Made by a program: the position numbers and the translations under genes. Below are positions 7,871 to 14,866 of a stretch of 18,405 bases of DNA, piece by piece; position 1 is the first letter of the stretch; the number at the start of each line of letters is the position of its first letter. The stretch covers positions 1 through 18,405 of the forward strand of contig PMZS01000083.1 of NCBI GenBank assembly GCA_003170115.1, written 5' to 3'. The notes under the pieces were generated by a model. It was not told the origin of the DNA. It saw only the letters and a list, made by a program, of their open reading frames with translations, and searched no databases. The DNA is from Spirochaetaceae bacterium (GTDB lineage: Bacteria; Spirochaetota; Spirochaetia; SZUA-6; Fen-1364).

Positions 7871-9178
7871 TCAGCACCCCTTTCCCGACTGGGCGCGACG
7901 GTCCACCACGCGCACCGCTTTGCCCTCCGCCGCGGGGAGACTTCCCGCCTCCAGAAGCTTGACCACCGGCGTCACACCCGTCTCATCCCTCAAGGCGGCA
8001 AGGACCCGGCTCTGCAGTCCCTCCAGCTGGGAGAGCGTGCCCTGGAACGAGTCGGCCGCCATCTCCACGCTCACGTGGAGCCTGTCCATGAAGTTCTCCT
8101 CGTGGATCTCGATGAGGTAATTGGAGCCGATCCCCGGGATGCGCATGAGCGTCTGCTCCACCTGCAACGGAAAGATGTTGACCCCGTTGATGATCATCAT
8201 GTCGTCCGACCGCCCCCTGATCCGGTCGATGCGCCGATGGGTGCGGCCGCACGGGCACGGCCCCGGAATGATTCGGGTCAGGTCCCGCGTGCGGTAGCGG
8301 AGGAGGGGAGTGCCTGTCCGTGTGAGCGTCGTGAGCACCAGCTCTCCGCACTCCCCGTCAGGAACAGGCGCGCCGGTGTCAGGCTCCACGATCTCCGCGA
8401 GGAAGCTGTCCTCCCAGATGTGCATGCCGGACTGTTCTGGACATTCGAATGCCACTCCCGGCCCGCACATCTCGGAGAGGCCGTACGAGTTGAACGCCCG
8501 GATGTTCCATGTTTCCTCGATCCTGCGCCTGGTTTCCTCCGTGTGCGGCTCGGCGCCGACAAAGGCCATGCGGACCGAAAGATCCGTGCGCGGGTCGAGC
8601 CCCATTTCCTTCACGTGCGTGGCCAGGCGCATCGCGTAGCTGGGCAGGATGTGCATTGCGGTGGTCTTGAACTCCCGCATGAACCAGATCTGTCGCTTGC
8701 TGTTGCCCGGCCCCACGGGGATTGTCATCGCCCCGAGCTTCTCCGCTCCGTAGTGGAAGCCCAGTCCGCCCGTGAAGAGGCCGTAGCCCATGATGTTCTG
8801 AAACACGTCGGATGAGCGCATGCCTGCCATGTACATGCACCGGGCCACGAGGTCCTGCCACGCGATGATGTCCGCCTTCGTGTGATAAATCACGGTAGGG
8901 TTCCCCGTGGTGCCGGATGAAGAGTGCAGGCGCACCACATCCGTGAGGGGCACTGCCAGGAACCCGTAGGGGAACTCATTTCGCAGCTCTGCCTTGGTCG
9001 TGAAAGGAAGGCGGGAGATGTCACCAGGTTCACGCACGTCCGCCACGCCCGTTTTCTCAAGCAGGCGACGGTAATAGGGGGCGCGAGCCGCGCGTTCCAG
9101 CGTGGCGGCAAGTCGTTCGCATTGAAGCCGCTGAAGCGCCGAGCGCTCCATCGTCTCGATATCCCTGTCCCAGTACAT
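7871..9178 (-). CDS. paaK: Phenylacetate-CoA ligase family AMP-forming enzyme (copy 2)
   Basis: This 435-aa ligase is of the same family as the one at 6132-7430 and is first in the paaK-ACT-paaK-ACT series. The P-loop-like adenylation motif SSSGTTGNP spans 86-94; SYGLSEMCGPG, YRTRDL, CPCGRT and GRSDDMMIINGVNIFP follow in the usual order, and the C-terminus has EGKAVRVVD with the likely catalytic Lys. The start was placed at 9178 because family members begin MYW..DIETM; a further in-frame ATG at 9220 adds 14 unconserved residues and would run over the divergent gene. There is no clear Shine-Dalgarno before 9178. The two ligases differ around the acid pocket (for example GPGVAFECPEQSG here, GPGVAMECEHQKG in copy 1), which may mean different substrates. 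Confidence 0.92.
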   Translation of the reverse strand: MYWDRDIETMERSALQRLQCERLAATLERAARAPYYRRLLEKTGVADVREPGDISRLPFTTKAELRNEFPYGFLAVPLTDVVRLHSSSGTTGNPTVIYHTKADIIAWQDLVARCMYMAGMRSSDVFQNIMGYGLFTGGLGFHYGAEKLGAMTIPVGPGNSKRQIWFMREFKTTAMHILPSYAMRLATHVKEMGLDPRTDLSVRMAFVGAEPHTEETRRRIEETWNIRAFNSYGLSEMCGPGVAFECPEQSGMHIWEDSFLAEIVEPDTGAPVPDGECGELVLTTLTRTGTPLLRYRTRDLTRIIPGPCPCGRTHRRIDRIRGRSDDMMIINGVNIFPLQVEQTLMRIPGIGSNYLIEIHEENFMDRLHVSVEMAADSFQGTLSQLEGLQSRVLAALRDETGVTPVVKLLEAGSLPAAEGKAVRVVDRRAQSGKGC

Positions 9179-9192
9179 GGCTGTGGTGACGG

Positions 9193-9220
9193 TGTATACT
9201 GGAAACGCATGTCCATGCAA
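9193..9220. promoter_or_regulatory. Divergent promoter region between paaK2 and the hydrolase gene
   Basis: Only 30 nt separate the two divergent start codons. The self-complementary core GTATAC supplies a -10 on both strands: TATACT (9195-9200, plus) and TATACA (9193-9198, minus). On the minus strand a weak -35 TTGCAT (9215-9220) sits 16 nt away. On the plus strand no convincing -35 is visible, and the ATG follows the -10 by 8 nt. Assignment rests on spacing and sequence alone. Confidence 0.4.
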
Positions 9221-10018
9221 GAGATATCCTGGTACACGAGTGCGTGCCGCCTGGGCCGCGAGGGAAGGCTCGGGGAGGCCCTCTCGACGCTTCGGGCTGG
9301 GCTTGACGAAGGGTCATGGTACAATCCCGGGACGCTTGCTGCCGAGCCGGACCTTGCCGCGGCCCGTCATGAGCTGGAACCGATCATCCTGGAGTGCGAG
9401 GAACGGCGACGGCGTCTCGCCGCGGAAACCCGTCCGCAATGCCTGGTCCTCTCCCCGTCTTCCGCGCTGTGGGACCAGCAGACCCTGCTCCTTCTTCACT
9501 CCCGAGGAGATTCGGCCCGGCGATTCACCGAGCGCTGGAGGCCGCTGGTCGACGAGGGCTGGACGCTGGTGGTGCCGCAGTCATCGCAGCCGTGGGACAG
9601 TGCGGGCTGGTGCTGGGATGACTCGGACCTGGCGCACCGGGAGATACGCACGCACCTCGAGGAGTGCCGCACCCGTCGCGGGCTTGATCCCGCGCGGATC
9701 GTGGTGGCGGGCGCCTCTCAGGGTGCTCCCCTTGCCGCGGAGACTGCGAACGAGGCCGGGCTGCCCTGGCTCTGCGTGATTCCGAGCTTCGCTCCGGCAT
9801 ACGACGTGACAGGGCTCGTCGCGGTCCCCCATCACACAAGGGGTGTTTTCCTGCTGGGAGAGAATGATCCTGCAAATACCCGCACGCGCCTCGTGATCGC
9901 GGCCCTCGCGAGCGCGGGGGCGAGCATCCAGACGCGGACCATGGCCGGCACCGGACATGAGCTGCCGGAGGATTTCGCGGTCTATGCCTCCGAAGCGCTC
10001 AAGTCTGTCTACGGATAG
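9209..10018 (+). CDS. Alpha/beta-hydrolase fold protein (putative esterase), cytoplasmic
   Basis: This 269-aa protein has a probable serine-hydrolase triad in the usual order: nucleophile S170 in GASQG (168-172), acid D220 in GEND and H250 in GTGHELPED. No signal peptide or membrane segment is seen. The first 70 residues are helical and TPR-like (ACRLGREGRLGEALSTLRAG) and precede the hydrolase domain. The block after residue 75 (QCLVLSPSSALWDQQTLLLL) would be the first core strand. The substrate is unknown. ATG 9209 was chosen, with a second ATG two codons later; the frame upstream is antisense to paaK2. There is no strong Shine-Dalgarno, and TATACT lies 8 nt before the ATG, so a leaderless message is possible. 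The 3' end overlaps asnS by 10 nt. Confidence 0.75.
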   Translation: MSMQEISWYTSACRLGREGRLGEALSTLRAGLDEGSWYNPGTLAAEPDLAAARHELEPIILECEERRRRLAAETRPQCLVLSPSSALWDQQTLLLLHSRGDSARRFTERWRPLVDEGWTLVVPQSSQPWDSAGWCWDDSDLAHREIRTHLEECRTRRGLDPARIVVAGASQGAPLAAETANEAGLPWLCVIPSFAPAYDVTGLVAVPHHTRGVFLLGENDPANTRTRLVIAALASAGASIQTRTMAGTGHELPEDFAVYASEALKSVYG

Positions 10019-11307
10019 ATCCGCGAAATCGTGCGCGGGAAGGGGATGCACTCACGGATATGCTGGCTTCCGCAGATCCACGCGAGGGTGCGCTCGAGCC
10101 CGATCCCGTAGCCCGAGTGCGGCACCGAGCCGTACTTCCTCAGGTCGAGATACCAGCCGTAGGACTCCTCGGGCAGCTTCTCCTCGTGGATCCGTGAGAG
10201 CAGCTTTTCCAGTATGTCCTCGCGCTGCGATCCGCCGATGATTTCGCCGTAGCCCTCGGGGGCGAGAAGGTCCGAGCAGAGCACCGTCTCTGTGTTCTCC
10301 GGGTTCTCTTTCATATAGAAGGCTTTCGCCTTCTTCGGATAGTTCATGACGAAAATCGGCTTCTCGTGCAGCTTCGTGAGGACTGTCTCGTCCTCACCGC
10401 CGAGGTCGTCGCCCCATTGAATGGTGCTGCCTTTCCCCTGGAGGGTCTTCACCGCATCACCGTAGTCCATGCGGATGAACGGAGGCTGCACCTTTTTCAG
10501 GGGCTCGACGTCGCGCTCCAGTGCGGCGAGCTCCGCGGCGCAGTTGGCACACACGTCGGCCACCACCCTGCTCACCATGTCTTCTTGAAGACGCATGTTG
10601 TCGGCATTGTCCGCATAGGCCACCTCCGCCTCCAGCATCCAGAACTCCGTGAGGTGCCTCCTGGTTTTGGATTTCTCCGCCCGGAAGGTGGGGCCGAAAT
10701 TGTAGACTTTCCCATAGGCGATGCAGGCCGCCTCCAGGTAGAGCTGGCCGGTCTGGGCGAGGTACGCGTCCCCCAGGTCGAAGTAGGGAACGGTGAACAA
10801 CGTCCCGGCGCTCTCACCAATGGATCCGGTCAGAATGGGAGTGTCGATGAGGAGGAAACCCCGCTCGCGGAAAAACGCACGGAACGAGGTGATCGCCTGG
10901 TCGCGGATCCGCATGATGGCGGTGGGTCTGCTCGATCGCAGCCACAGGTGCCGGTTCTCCAGGAGGAAGTCGATACCGTGCTCTTTCTTGGAGATCGGGT
11001 AGTCATCGGCGGGATTCTGCACGACTTCCACGCCGGTCACGGTGAGCTCGAAGCCGGAGGGCGCGCGCTCGTCCCTTCGCGCCTTTCCCCGGACTTTCAC
11101 CGAAGCTTCCATCTTCAGCTCCGCGATGCAGGCAAGGCATTCGGCGCCGCAGCCCGCTTCCTCGGCCACACCCTGGATCTTCCCCGTCCCGTCGCGGAGC
11201 TGGAGGAACGCGATCTTTCCCTTGGACCTGATGTTGTACAGCCACCCGCGGATCTCGACCTCCTGGTCGACATGCCGCCCGATGTCTGAAATCTCTACCG
11301 TTTCCAT
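10009..11307 (-). CDS. asnS: Asparaginyl-tRNA synthetase (class IIb)
   Basis: This 432-aa enzyme charges tRNA-Asn with asparagine. An N-terminal OB-fold anticodon-binding domain (about 17-105, IRGWLYNIRSKGKIAFLQLR) is followed by the class II core. Motif 2 lies at about 204-227 (FGPTFRAEKSKTRRHL then TEFWMLEAE) and motif 3 at 399-413 (GYGIGLERTLAWICG). The Q-L-Y-L-E block and the S-K-T-R-R-H-L segment with E-F-W-M are AsnRS/AspRS-typical; the overall layout and length favour AsnRS. Its end overlaps the convergent hydrolase gene by 10 nt. The ATG at 11307 has no Shine-Dalgarno but a TTGTCC-17-TAAGAT promoter ending 6 nt before it, so it may be leaderless. Its presence implies at least part of Asn-tRNA is made directly. 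Confidence 0.95.
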   Translation of the reverse strand: METVEISDIGRHVDQEVEIRGWLYNIRSKGKIAFLQLRDGTGKIQGVAEEAGCGAECLACIAELKMEASVKVRGKARRDERAPSGFELTVTGVEVVQNPADDYPISKKEHGIDFLLENRHLWLRSSRPTAIMRIRDQAITSFRAFFRERGFLLIDTPILTGSIGESAGTLFTVPYFDLGDAYLAQTGQLYLEAACIAYGKVYNFGPTFRAEKSKTRRHLTEFWMLEAEVAYADNADNMRLQEDMVSRVVADVCANCAAELAALERDVEPLKKVQPPFIRMDYGDAVKTLQGKGSTIQWGDDLGGEDETVLTKLHEKPIFVMNYPKKAKAFYMKENPENTETVLCSDLLAPEGYGEIIGGSQREDILEKLLSRIHEEKLPEESYGWYLDLRKYGSVPHSGYGIGLERTLAWICGSQHIRECIPFPRTISRIYP

Positions 11308-11313
11308 GGCGGC

Positions 11314-11342
11314 ATCTTATCGAGGTCCCGCCCAACGGACAA
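11314..11342 (-). promoter_or_regulatory. Candidate leaderless promoter of asnS
   Basis: On the minus strand, -35 TTGTCC (11337-11342, 4/6) and -10 TAAGAT (11314-11319, 4/6) are 17 nt apart. The -10 ends exactly 6 nt before the asnS ATG, so transcription would begin at or next to the start codon. The promoter lies over the 3' end of the upstream HTH gene. Confidence 0.4.
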
Positions 11343-11946
11343 GGCACTTGTACTTGATCCGTGGCTTCGACTGTCGGCGCAGAATCCATTCATCCAGCTC
11401 GGACATGAACGAAATGATCGGGAGTATCCGAATCACCGAGGCAACTGTGAAAGACCAGGTCCCTGCGTACAGCAGGAAGCCGCGCCGGATCACATCCCGC
11501 CATGATGCGATGTCCAGCGCGAGCCAGTTTCGGCGCCTTGGCAGCGGTGAATCCAGGAAGCAGAATCCGATCCGCTCAGTTCCAATATCGGCGATCAGGT
11601 CGACCTGACGGGTTCTGCCGGTTTTCCACCAGAAAAAACGGCTTTCGGGCTTTATCTGCAATAGCCGGGAGATAAGCTGCTCCACCCACACGCCGCGCGG
11701 GGACGAGCTCAACAAGAGCAGTGGCCGTCTGCTGCCCCCGTAGAACGGAAGGAGGCGGACCAGCCCTGCACGCTCAAGTGAGCGCACATATTTGACTACA
11801 GTGGGTCGTGAAACCCCGAGCTGCCGGCCGATCGCTGCGGTGTTGAAGGGCCTCCCGCTCCATGAAGCAAGCACTCCCGGCAGGCGAGCGCGAGCCTTGC
11901 AGACTCTGTAGGCAGCGCATACCGGTTTTCCGGCATCGACCTCCAT
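11317..11946 (-). CDS. Winged-helix/DUF4143-like protein, probable C-terminal remnant of an AAA_14-type ATPase
   Basis: This 209-aa protein contains an HTH (about residues 36-62, NTAAIGRQLGVSRPTVVKYV) with a winged segment ending LVRLLPFYGG. The rest resembles the C-terminal DUF4143 region of COG1373/AAA_14 ATPases: GVWVEQLISRLL corresponds to their G-LFENFV-SEL block and FFWWKTGRTRQVDLI to their YFWRT..G.EVDFV block. Here the Glu is Gln and the later EVK is not recognisable, so a nuclease-like site looks lost. The N-terminal ATPase is absent: an in-frame TAG lies two codons before the ATG, inside the edge of a large inverted repeat. Base composition appears lower in GC than neighbours. It may be a truncated transferred gene or a functional small DNA-binding protein. 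The DUF4143 match was judged by eye. Confidence 0.5.
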   Translation of the reverse strand: MEVDAGKPVCAAYRVCKARARLPGVLASWSGRPFNTAAIGRQLGVSRPTVVKYVRSLERAGLVRLLPFYGGSRRPLLLLSSSPRGVWVEQLISRLLQIKPESRFFWWKTGRTRQVDLIADIGTERIGFCFLDSPLPRRRNWLALDIASWRDVIRRGFLLYAGTWSFTVASVIRILPIISFMSELDEWILRRQSKPRIKYKCLVRWAGPR

Positions 11947-11948
11947 AC

Positions 11949-12003
11949 CCTATGCAAACCGCAAAAAGCGCAGATTGCTTGCGTTTTTTGCGGTTTGCAT
12001 AGG
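11949..12003. repeat. Long inverted repeat (24-bp arms, 7-nt loop)
   Basis: Left arm 11949-11972 and right arm 11980-12003 pair at 23 of 24 positions; the sole exception (11968 with 11984) is a G-T that would be a wobble in plus-strand RNA. The outer arm begins CCTATGCAAACCGC and the loop is GATTGCT. It is markedly AT-richer than the surrounding DNA. It fills most of the 92-nt gap between the fliG-like stop and the HTH start, whose ATG follows the repeat by 2 nt. Possible roles are transcription terminator or RNA hairpin hiding the HTH start, a protein-binding site, or a remnant mobile palindromic element. No flanking direct repeat was found. Confidence 0.85.
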
Positions 12004-12038
12004 TTTCGGAATGAGGCGCGCGAAAGTCTGGGAGCGAT

Positions 12039-13121
12039 CTATACGAACTCTTCGCGCTCTCGGAGGATGACGAGCTCGCCCTTCTGCTCGAGGAGCTGGA
12101 TGTATTCCAGGAAGTCCTGCTGCGCGCGGTCGAGGTCCGCCTTGCGGACCGGATTGCTGAAGTCCTCTTCCATCTGGATGAGACCCCGTCGCCGTTCGGA
12201 AACAGAGGCGAGCATCCGCTGCCGGGTCTTTTCCTCCACGCCACGGAGGACCAGGTCAAGCTCCCTGTCCGCGTAATCCCGCAGGACCCGTTGCAGCTCC
12301 TTGTCGGGAATCTGGAAGACCACGTCGATCGTGTACAGCTTTTTGCGTATCTGGTTGGCGGTGTTCGGCTCCAGCTCCGCCAGTATCGCCTGCTCCTTCG
12401 CGGGGTCCATGTATCGCAGGATCTCGGTCAATGCGGCCTTCCCGTCCACCTCCTCGGTAACCGGTTCGGCCAGGTCGCGCACCTTGCTGCGCAGCGTCTC
12501 TTCCGCCTTCTGAATCACCTCGGCATCGACTTTCAGGGTTTTCGCGATACGCGGGATGATTTCCCTCTGCACCTCGGGACTCAGCGCCTGGAGGATCCGC
12601 GCCGCGAACTTCGGCTCGAGGTGCGCGAGGATCAGCGCGGCCACGGGCACCGATTCACTTCGAACCAGGGAGATGGCCTGGTGCACGTCGATGTCCTGGA
12701 GGAACGTGAAGGGGGGCGGTGCCATGTCCTTGCGGACCCGCTCGAGGATCGCGTCCGCCCTCTCCTTGCCGATGGAGGCGACAAGCATCTCCTCCGCTTT
12801 CTCGATTCCCCCGCTGGCGATGAGGTCCTTCGTCTCCCGGATATACCCGAACTCCTCCAGGATCTTGGCAGCTTCCTTTTCCTCGATGTGCTGGGTCCGC
12901 GCGATCTCAAGCGTGATGCCCTCCACCTCTTCCGCGGACATATGCCGCAGGACGCGCGCCGCTTCGTCCTTTCCGAGGAGCATGAGGAACTGGGCGGCCT
13001 TGCGGTACCCGGTGTCCCGGCTGGTTTCCTTGATGAAACCCTTGATGCTGGGGTCCCGTTGCGGCTTCGCCTTTTTCCCTGCACCCTGTTCCCTGCGATA
13101 GGCCTCGGCAGGACCTGACAT
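12039..13121 (-). CDS. fliG: FliG-family flagellar switch protein paralog (FliG1-like)
   Basis: This 360-aa protein follows the FliG plan. FliG-N is at about 39-100 (GYRKAAQFLMLLGKDEAARV), FliG-M at about 104-215 and FliG-C at about 228-350, including VRKADLDRAQQDFLEYI. FliG sits on the MS ring and converts stator action to torque. Here the EHPQ motif of the middle domain reads ESVP (156-159) and the MFxF hinge motif reads LYTI (262-265). Charged positions of the torque helix are mostly kept (R293, R310-312, E318-D320). Canonical fliG lies in a fliF-fliH operon; this one sits between a reductase and asnS, as expected of the extra FliG of spirochaetes. The ATG at 13121 has AGGAA-type Shine-Dalgarno bases; longer frame upstream is antisense to the reductase. 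Confidence 0.85.
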   Translation of the reverse strand: MSGPAEAYRREQGAGKKAKPQRDPSIKGFIKETSRDTGYRKAAQFLMLLGKDEAARVLRHMSAEEVEGITLEIARTQHIEEKEAAKILEEFGYIRETKDLIASGGIEKAEEMLVASIGKERADAILERVRKDMAPPPFTFLQDIDVHQAISLVRSESVPVAALILAHLEPKFAARILQALSPEVQREIIPRIAKTLKVDAEVIQKAEETLRSKVRDLAEPVTEEVDGKAALTEILRYMDPAKEQAILAELEPNTANQIRKKLYTIDVVFQIPDKELQRVLRDYADRELDLVLRGVEEKTRQRMLASVSERRRGLIQMEEDFSNPVRKADLDRAQQDFLEYIQLLEQKGELVILREREEFV

Positions 13122-13137
13122 GATTCCTATCCTACTA

Positions 13138-13989
13138 TCAAAAGGTGATGGTGTCAGGATTCGGCCCGATGCGGGCCCCGGCGTCCAGGCCCGTGATGAG
13201 CGCCACGTCCTCTGCATCGAGCTGGAAATCGAAGACCTTGCTGTTTTCCAGTATCCGCTCGCGGTGCACGGATTTCGGAATCGTGACCACGCCGAGCTGC
13301 AGGTCCCAGCGGAGCACAACCTGGGCGTTGGTCTTCCCGTGCTTGTTCGCGACCCTCGTGATCACCGGGTTATCAAGCCTGCGTCCCCTGGTCAGGGGCG
13401 ACCAGGCCTCGTGCCGGATTCCCGACCGTGCGTCGAATTCGAGAAGCTCCTTCTGCACCAGGAAGGGGTGAAACTCCACCTGGTTCAGGACCGGGGTGAC
13501 GGAGGCGGATTTCATGAGATCTTCCAGATGGTGCACGAGGAAGTTGCTCACACCGATGGCCCTGACCTTTCCGCCAGCGAGCAGCTTTTCCAGGGCCTTC
13601 CAGGTCTCCTTGTACTTTTCCCGCACCGGCCAGTGCTCGAGGTAGAGATCCACGACCTCGACTCCGAGGTTCTTCCGGCTGCGGTCGAACGCCTTCAGGG
13701 TCTGCTCGTATCCCTGGTCCGAGTTCCAGACCTTTGTCGTGACGAAGACCTTTTCGCGCGGAACGCCGCTGTCCTTGAGCGCGCGTCCGACGTCTCCCTC
13801 GTTCTCATAGTACGCGGCGGTGTCCACGTGACGGTAGCCGATTTCCAGCGCCCAGCGCACCGCCTGCTCGGTCTCCCTGCCCGGGGGCGACTTGAAGACT
13901 CCCAGGCCCAGCCAGGGAATCTGCACGCCGTTGTTCAGCGCAACAGTGGAGGAGAGATCCGTGGGTTGTTGCCCGTTCGTGTTCTGCAT
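13138..13989 (-). CDS. Aldo/keto reductase (NADPH-dependent, AKR superfamily)
   Basis: This 283-aa TIM-barrel oxidoreductase reduces aldehydes or ketones with NAD(P)H. The catalytic tetrad is visible: D56 and Y61 in DTAAYYENE, K86 in TTKVW and H119 in YLEHWP (the family usually has YLIHWP). Other landmarks are GVSNF, the substrate-side NQVEFHPFL, and the nucleotide-phosphate-binding IPKSVHRERI, which favours NADPH. Length is typical of the 2,5-diketo-gluconate/xylose reductase-like branch. It starts 15 nt from the divergent dehydrogenase gene. The ATG at 13989 has no Shine-Dalgarno and lies 6 nt after a TATAGT -10, so it may be leaderless. The fliG-like gene follows its stop by 16 nt. The true substrate is not predictable. 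Confidence 0.93.
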   Translation of the reverse strand: MQNTNGQQPTDLSSTVALNNGVQIPWLGLGVFKSPPGRETEQAVRWALEIGYRHVDTAAYYENEGDVGRALKDSGVPREKVFVTTKVWNSDQGYEQTLKAFDRSRKNLGVEVVDLYLEHWPVREKYKETWKALEKLLAGGKVRAIGVSNFLVHHLEDLMKSASVTPVLNQVEFHPFLVQKELLEFDARSGIRHEAWSPLTRGRRLDNPVITRVANKHGKTNAQVVLRWDLQLGVVTIPKSVHRERILENSKVFDFQLDAEDVALITGLDAGARIGPNPDTITF

Positions 13990-13995
13990 GCGGAT

Positions 13996-14024
13996 ACTAT
14001 ACTCATGGAACAGGCAAAAGTCAT
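13996..14024 (-). promoter_or_regulatory. Candidate leaderless promoter of the aldo/keto reductase operon
   Basis: On the minus strand, -35 ATGACT (14019-14024, 4/6) and -10 TATAGT (13996-14001, 5/6) are separated by 17 nt. The -10 ends 6 nt before the reductase ATG, placing the transcript start at the start codon. The -35 lies inside the first codons of the divergent dehydrogenase. Overlapping plus-strand TATACT/GATACT elements (13993-14003) may serve that gene. Confidence 0.5.
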
Positions 14025-14715
14025 GGCGATTTCCGGGGCCGCGGGCGGACTGGGACCGACGGTGGCGCGCGCGTTTTTCAATGCGGGAGCTTCACTCGCG
14101 CTGGCGGGCAGGTCCGAGGAGAAGCTCGTCCTGCTCCTGGACACTCTCGGCGTCCCGCCGATGCGCCGCCTTGCCTCCGGTGTGGACCTCGCGGATGCGG
14201 CGGCAGCGCGGGCGTGGGCAGCGGCGGTCCAGGAGAGGTTCGGCAGGGTGGATGTCGTCCTGCACCTTGTGGGGGGGTACAAGGGAGGCGCTTCCCTTGC
14301 GGAGCTCTCCCTCTCCGACTGGAATGAGCTGCAGGGCATGCTCATCGGCACCACGCTCAGCGTGGTGCGGGCGTTTGCCGGGATTTTGAAGAGAGGAGGG
14401 GGGCGTTTCATCGCGGTCACCTCCCCGAAAGCGCAGGCGCCGACGGCAAAGAGCGCGCTCTACTCGATGGCGAAGGCTGCCTCAGATGCGCTCGTCCTGG
14501 CCCTCGCCGACGAGCTGCGGGGAACAGGCTCGACGGCCAACCTGGTCGTCGTCGATTCGATAGACTTTCCAGAGGCGCGCGGCACGGAACCCAGGAAGCC
14601 CTATGGCAAATCCACGCCCGCCGAGGAGATCGCTGCCGCGATGCTTTTCCTCTGTTCGGACAAGGCCGCGACGATCAATGGGGCGCGCGTACCCTTGACC
14701 GGAAAGACGGCATGA
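14005..14715 (+). CDS. Short-chain dehydrogenase/reductase (SDR family)
   Basis: This 236-aa Rossmann-fold oxidoreductase uses NAD(P). The nucleotide-binding glycine motif is GAAGGLG (11-17), the catalytic residues are S140 (TSPKAQ), Y153 and K157 (YSMAK), and the C-terminus is FLCSDKAATINGARVPLTG, the usual SDR substrate-side ending. The NNAG motif is replaced by HLVGGY (87-92), as in some atypical SDRs. The ATG at 14005 is required because the next Met (M7) lies inside the first beta strand. There is no Shine-Dalgarno, and -10-like sequences end 1-6 nt before the ATG. Its stop overlaps a possible next start (ATGA), after which the reading frame is broken. Substrate is unknown. Confidence 0.9.
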   Translation: MEQAKVMAISGAAGGLGPTVARAFFNAGASLALAGRSEEKLVLLLDTLGVPPMRRLASGVDLADAAAARAWAAAVQERFGRVDVVLHLVGGYKGGASLAELSLSDWNELQGMLIGTTLSVVRAFAGILKRGGGRFIAVTSPKAQAPTAKSALYSMAKAASDALVLALADELRGTGSTANLVVVDSIDFPEARGTEPRKPYGKSTPAEEIAAAMLFLCSDKAATINGARVPLTGKTA

Positions 14716-14840
14716 ATCGCCTTTCGACGCAGAAAAGCCCTACCTGCTCAAGCTCAACCGGTTAACCGGCCGGCTGGACTACGGAAAAAAGGCGGAGCAG
14801 CTCCTCGGGTTGTACCCAGCCAGCGCGGGCTCTGAGGCGA
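14712..14840 (+). pseudogene. Possible frameshifted 5' remnant of a gene downstream of the SDR
   Basis: An ATG overlaps the SDR stop (ATGA), a classic operon junction, but its frame ends after 17 codons. From 14723 another frame reads FDAEKPYLLKLNRLTGRLDY and continues GKKAEQLLGLYPASAG, with a coding-like bias (32 of 39 third positions are G or C), then decays into a pyrimidine-rich run. A single frameshift near 14722 would join the two. It is not recognised as any family. It could also be chance, since the opposite gene reads in this area. A perfect 12-bp palindrome CCGGTTAACCGG lies at 14758-14769. Confidence 0.28.
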
Positions 14841-14866
14841 TCTCTTTTCCTTTTTTCCTCACGCGC

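Noticed and set aside
7871..9220. Longer paaK2 starting at 9220
   Set aside because: The 14 added residues are not family-like and would overlap the start of the divergent gene and its promoter.
14785..14802. Possible intrinsic terminator for the phospholipase-family gene (GGAG-CTG-CTCC followed by GCC and six T on the minus strand)
   Set aside because: The stem is only 4-5 bp and separated from the T-run by three bases; too weak to call.
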